From: Pinirhizobacter sp036499745
GTDB taxonomy: Bacteria; Pseudomonadota; Gammaproteobacteria; Xanthomonadales; Rhodanobacteraceae
Reading direction: 5' to 3'
DNA length: 64,000 nucleotides
Assembly (NCBI RefSeq): GCF_036499745.1
Contig: NZ_DASYDG010000019.1
Span: 77,138-141,137, forward strand
Part shown: piece after piece, positions 62,932 through 64,000 of the stretch
Layout: each line of letters starts with the position of its first letter
How positions within the stretch are numbered: the stretch's first letter is position 1
Translations under genes and position numbers: made by a program
Notes under the pieces: generated by a model
Seen by the model: the letters and a program-made list of their open reading frames with translations, nothing else
What the model was told of the DNA's origin: nothing
Databases searched by the model: none

Positions 62932-64000
62932 TTACTTGCGCTTGGCACCCAGGCCGGCCGCTTCGCGGATTTCGTCGGCCTTGTCCGTCTTCTCCCACGA
63001 GAACGCGGTGAAGGTGTTGCCGTGGGCATCCTTCATCTCGTACGGCGTGCGGCCGAAGTGGCCGTTCGACGCGGTGGGCTGGTAGATCGGGTGTACCAGG
63101 TCGAGCATCTTGATGATGCCGTACGGGCGAAGATCAAAGTGCTTGCGGATGATCTTCTCGATCTTGTCATCGGCGATCTTGCCGGTGCCGAAGGTGGTGA
63201 CCGAAATGGACGTCGGCTCGGCCACGCCGATGGCGTAGGACACCTGGATCTCGCAGCGATCGGCAAGGCCGGCAGCCACGATGTTCTTGGCCACGTAGCG
63301 TGCGGCGTAGGCGGCCGAACGATCCACCTTGGACGGATCCTTGCCCGAGAACGCACCGCCGCCGTGGCGGGCCCAGCCGCCGTAGGTGTCGACGATGATC
63401 TTGCGGCCGGTCAGGCCGCAGTCGCCCACCGGACCACCGATGACGAATTTGCCGGTCGGGTTGATGTGGAACTTGGTGCCCTTGTGCAGGAGCTTGGACG
63501 GCAGCACGGGCTTGAGGATCAGCTCGCGCACGCCTTCGATAAGATCCTTCTGCTTCACACCCGGATCGTGCTGCGTGGACAGCACCACCGCGTCGATGGC
63601 CACGGCCTTGCCGTCTTCGTAGCGCAGGGTGACCTGGCTCTTGGCGTCCGGACGCAGCCAGGGCAGGGGAGAGTTCTTCTTCTTGCGCACCTTGGTCTGT
63701 TGTTCGACCAGGCGGTGGGCATAGTGGATCGCCGCCGGCATGTATTCGGCGGTTTCGCTGGTGGCGTAGCCGAACATCAGGCCCTGGTCGCCGGCGCCCT
63801 GTTCCTCGGGCTTCTTGCGATCCACGCCCTGGTTGATATCAGGTGACTGCTTGCCGATGAGGTTGAGCACGCCGCAGGTCTCGCCGTCGAAACCGACTTC
63901 CGAGCTGTTGTAGCCGATGTCCAGGATCACCTTGCGCGTAAGCGCTTCCAGGTCGATCCAGGCGCTGGTGGTGATCTCGCCGGCGACGATGGCCACGCCT
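62932..64000 (-). CDS. metK: S-adenosylmethionine synthetase, 5' partial
   Basis: At least 354 residues are visible; the first 30 to 50 residues lie beyond the right edge. Motifs present are GYATSETAEYMPA, RPDAKSQVTLRYEDGKAVAID, ITGRKI-type GLTGRKIIVDTYGG, GGGAFSGKDPSKVDRSAAYA and the late YEMKDAHGNTFTAFSWEKTD. It makes S-adenosylmethionine from methionine and ATP. It completes the SAM-cycle set with ahcY and metF nearby. Confidence 0.98.
   Translation of the reverse strand, partial: GVAIVAGEITTSAWIDLEALTRKVILDIGYNSSEVGFDGETCGVLNLIGKQSPDINQGVDRKKPEEQGAGDQGLMFGYATSETAEYMPAAIHYAHRLVEQQTKVRKKKNSPLPWLRPDAKSQVTLRYEDGKAVAIDAVVLSTQHDPGVKQKDLIEGVRELILKPVLPSKLLHKGTKFHINPTGKFVIGGPVGDCGLTGRKIIVDTYGGWARHGGGAFSGKDPSKVDRSAAYAARYVAKNIVAAGLADRCEIQVSYAIGVAEPTSISVTTFGTGKIADDKIEKIIRKHFDLRPYGIIKMLDLVHPIYQPTASNGHFGRTPYEMKDAHGNTFTAFSWEKTDKADEIREAAGLGAKRK

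Overview
This is a GC-rich chromosomal window. Its gene content points to a gammaproteobacterium of the Xanthomonadales/Lysobacterales, most likely the Rhodanobacteraceae (Luteibacter/Dyella type). Supporting signs are an Oar-like TonB-dependent receptor, the mre-mrd-mltB-rlpA-dacC-ybeD-lipB-lipA-prc run, and ahcY, metK and ppc close together. The genus is an inference from gene content. The left edge cuts a type III secretion gene and the right edge cuts metK.

Layout. 1-3.9 kb: the end of a type III secretion basal-body operon of the Inv/Mxi-Spa (SPI-1) type, sctD-F-I-J-K-L plus a small gene in the orgC position. 3.9-7.6 kb: a short-chain dehydrogenase, a PA2169-type four-helix protein, an unrecognised lower-GC gene on the minus strand, and a secreted GDSL acylhydrolase. 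7.6-22.6 kb: a sugar/nucleoside kinase, then a dense plus-strand block for cell shape and peptidoglycan (mreBCD, mrdA, rodA, mltB, rlpA, dacC), lipoate synthesis (ybeD, lipB, lipA) and the periplasmic protease prc.

22.6-27.2 kb is the accessory part. It begins with a self-complementary dispersed element (22612-22855). A minus-strand graveyard of Rhs core fragments follows: several short toxin-tip tails, each followed closely by a small lipoprotein or membrane gene that looks like an immunity gene. Next comes about 1 kb of hairpin-rich repeats, including a second diverged copy of the first element in the opposite orientation (27043-27193). Much of this stretch is AT-richer than its surroundings.

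27.2-50.7 kb: ordinary accessory and housekeeping genes. These are msrB, a PIN protein, a diguanylate cyclase, a HAD hydrolase, a minus-strand operon (cysteine dioxygenase - FAD enzyme - cardiolipin synthase - esterase), tonB, a Usp protein, a hemolysin-III protein, a kinase-like protein, a ferredoxin-NADP reductase, a BvgS-like hybrid kinase, the phosphoketolase-acetate kinase pair and a branched-chain aminotransferase. 50.7-64 kb: methionine/SAM-cycle genes (metF, ahcY, metK) interspersed with a secreted zinc metalloprotease, ppc, the ABC-F protein uup and a large TonB-dependent receptor.

No rRNA, tRNA, CRISPR array or complete transposase was seen. The most interesting material is the Rhs cassette graveyard, the pair of structured repeats whose stems co-vary, and the SPI-1-type secretion operon with two nearby effector-like genes.
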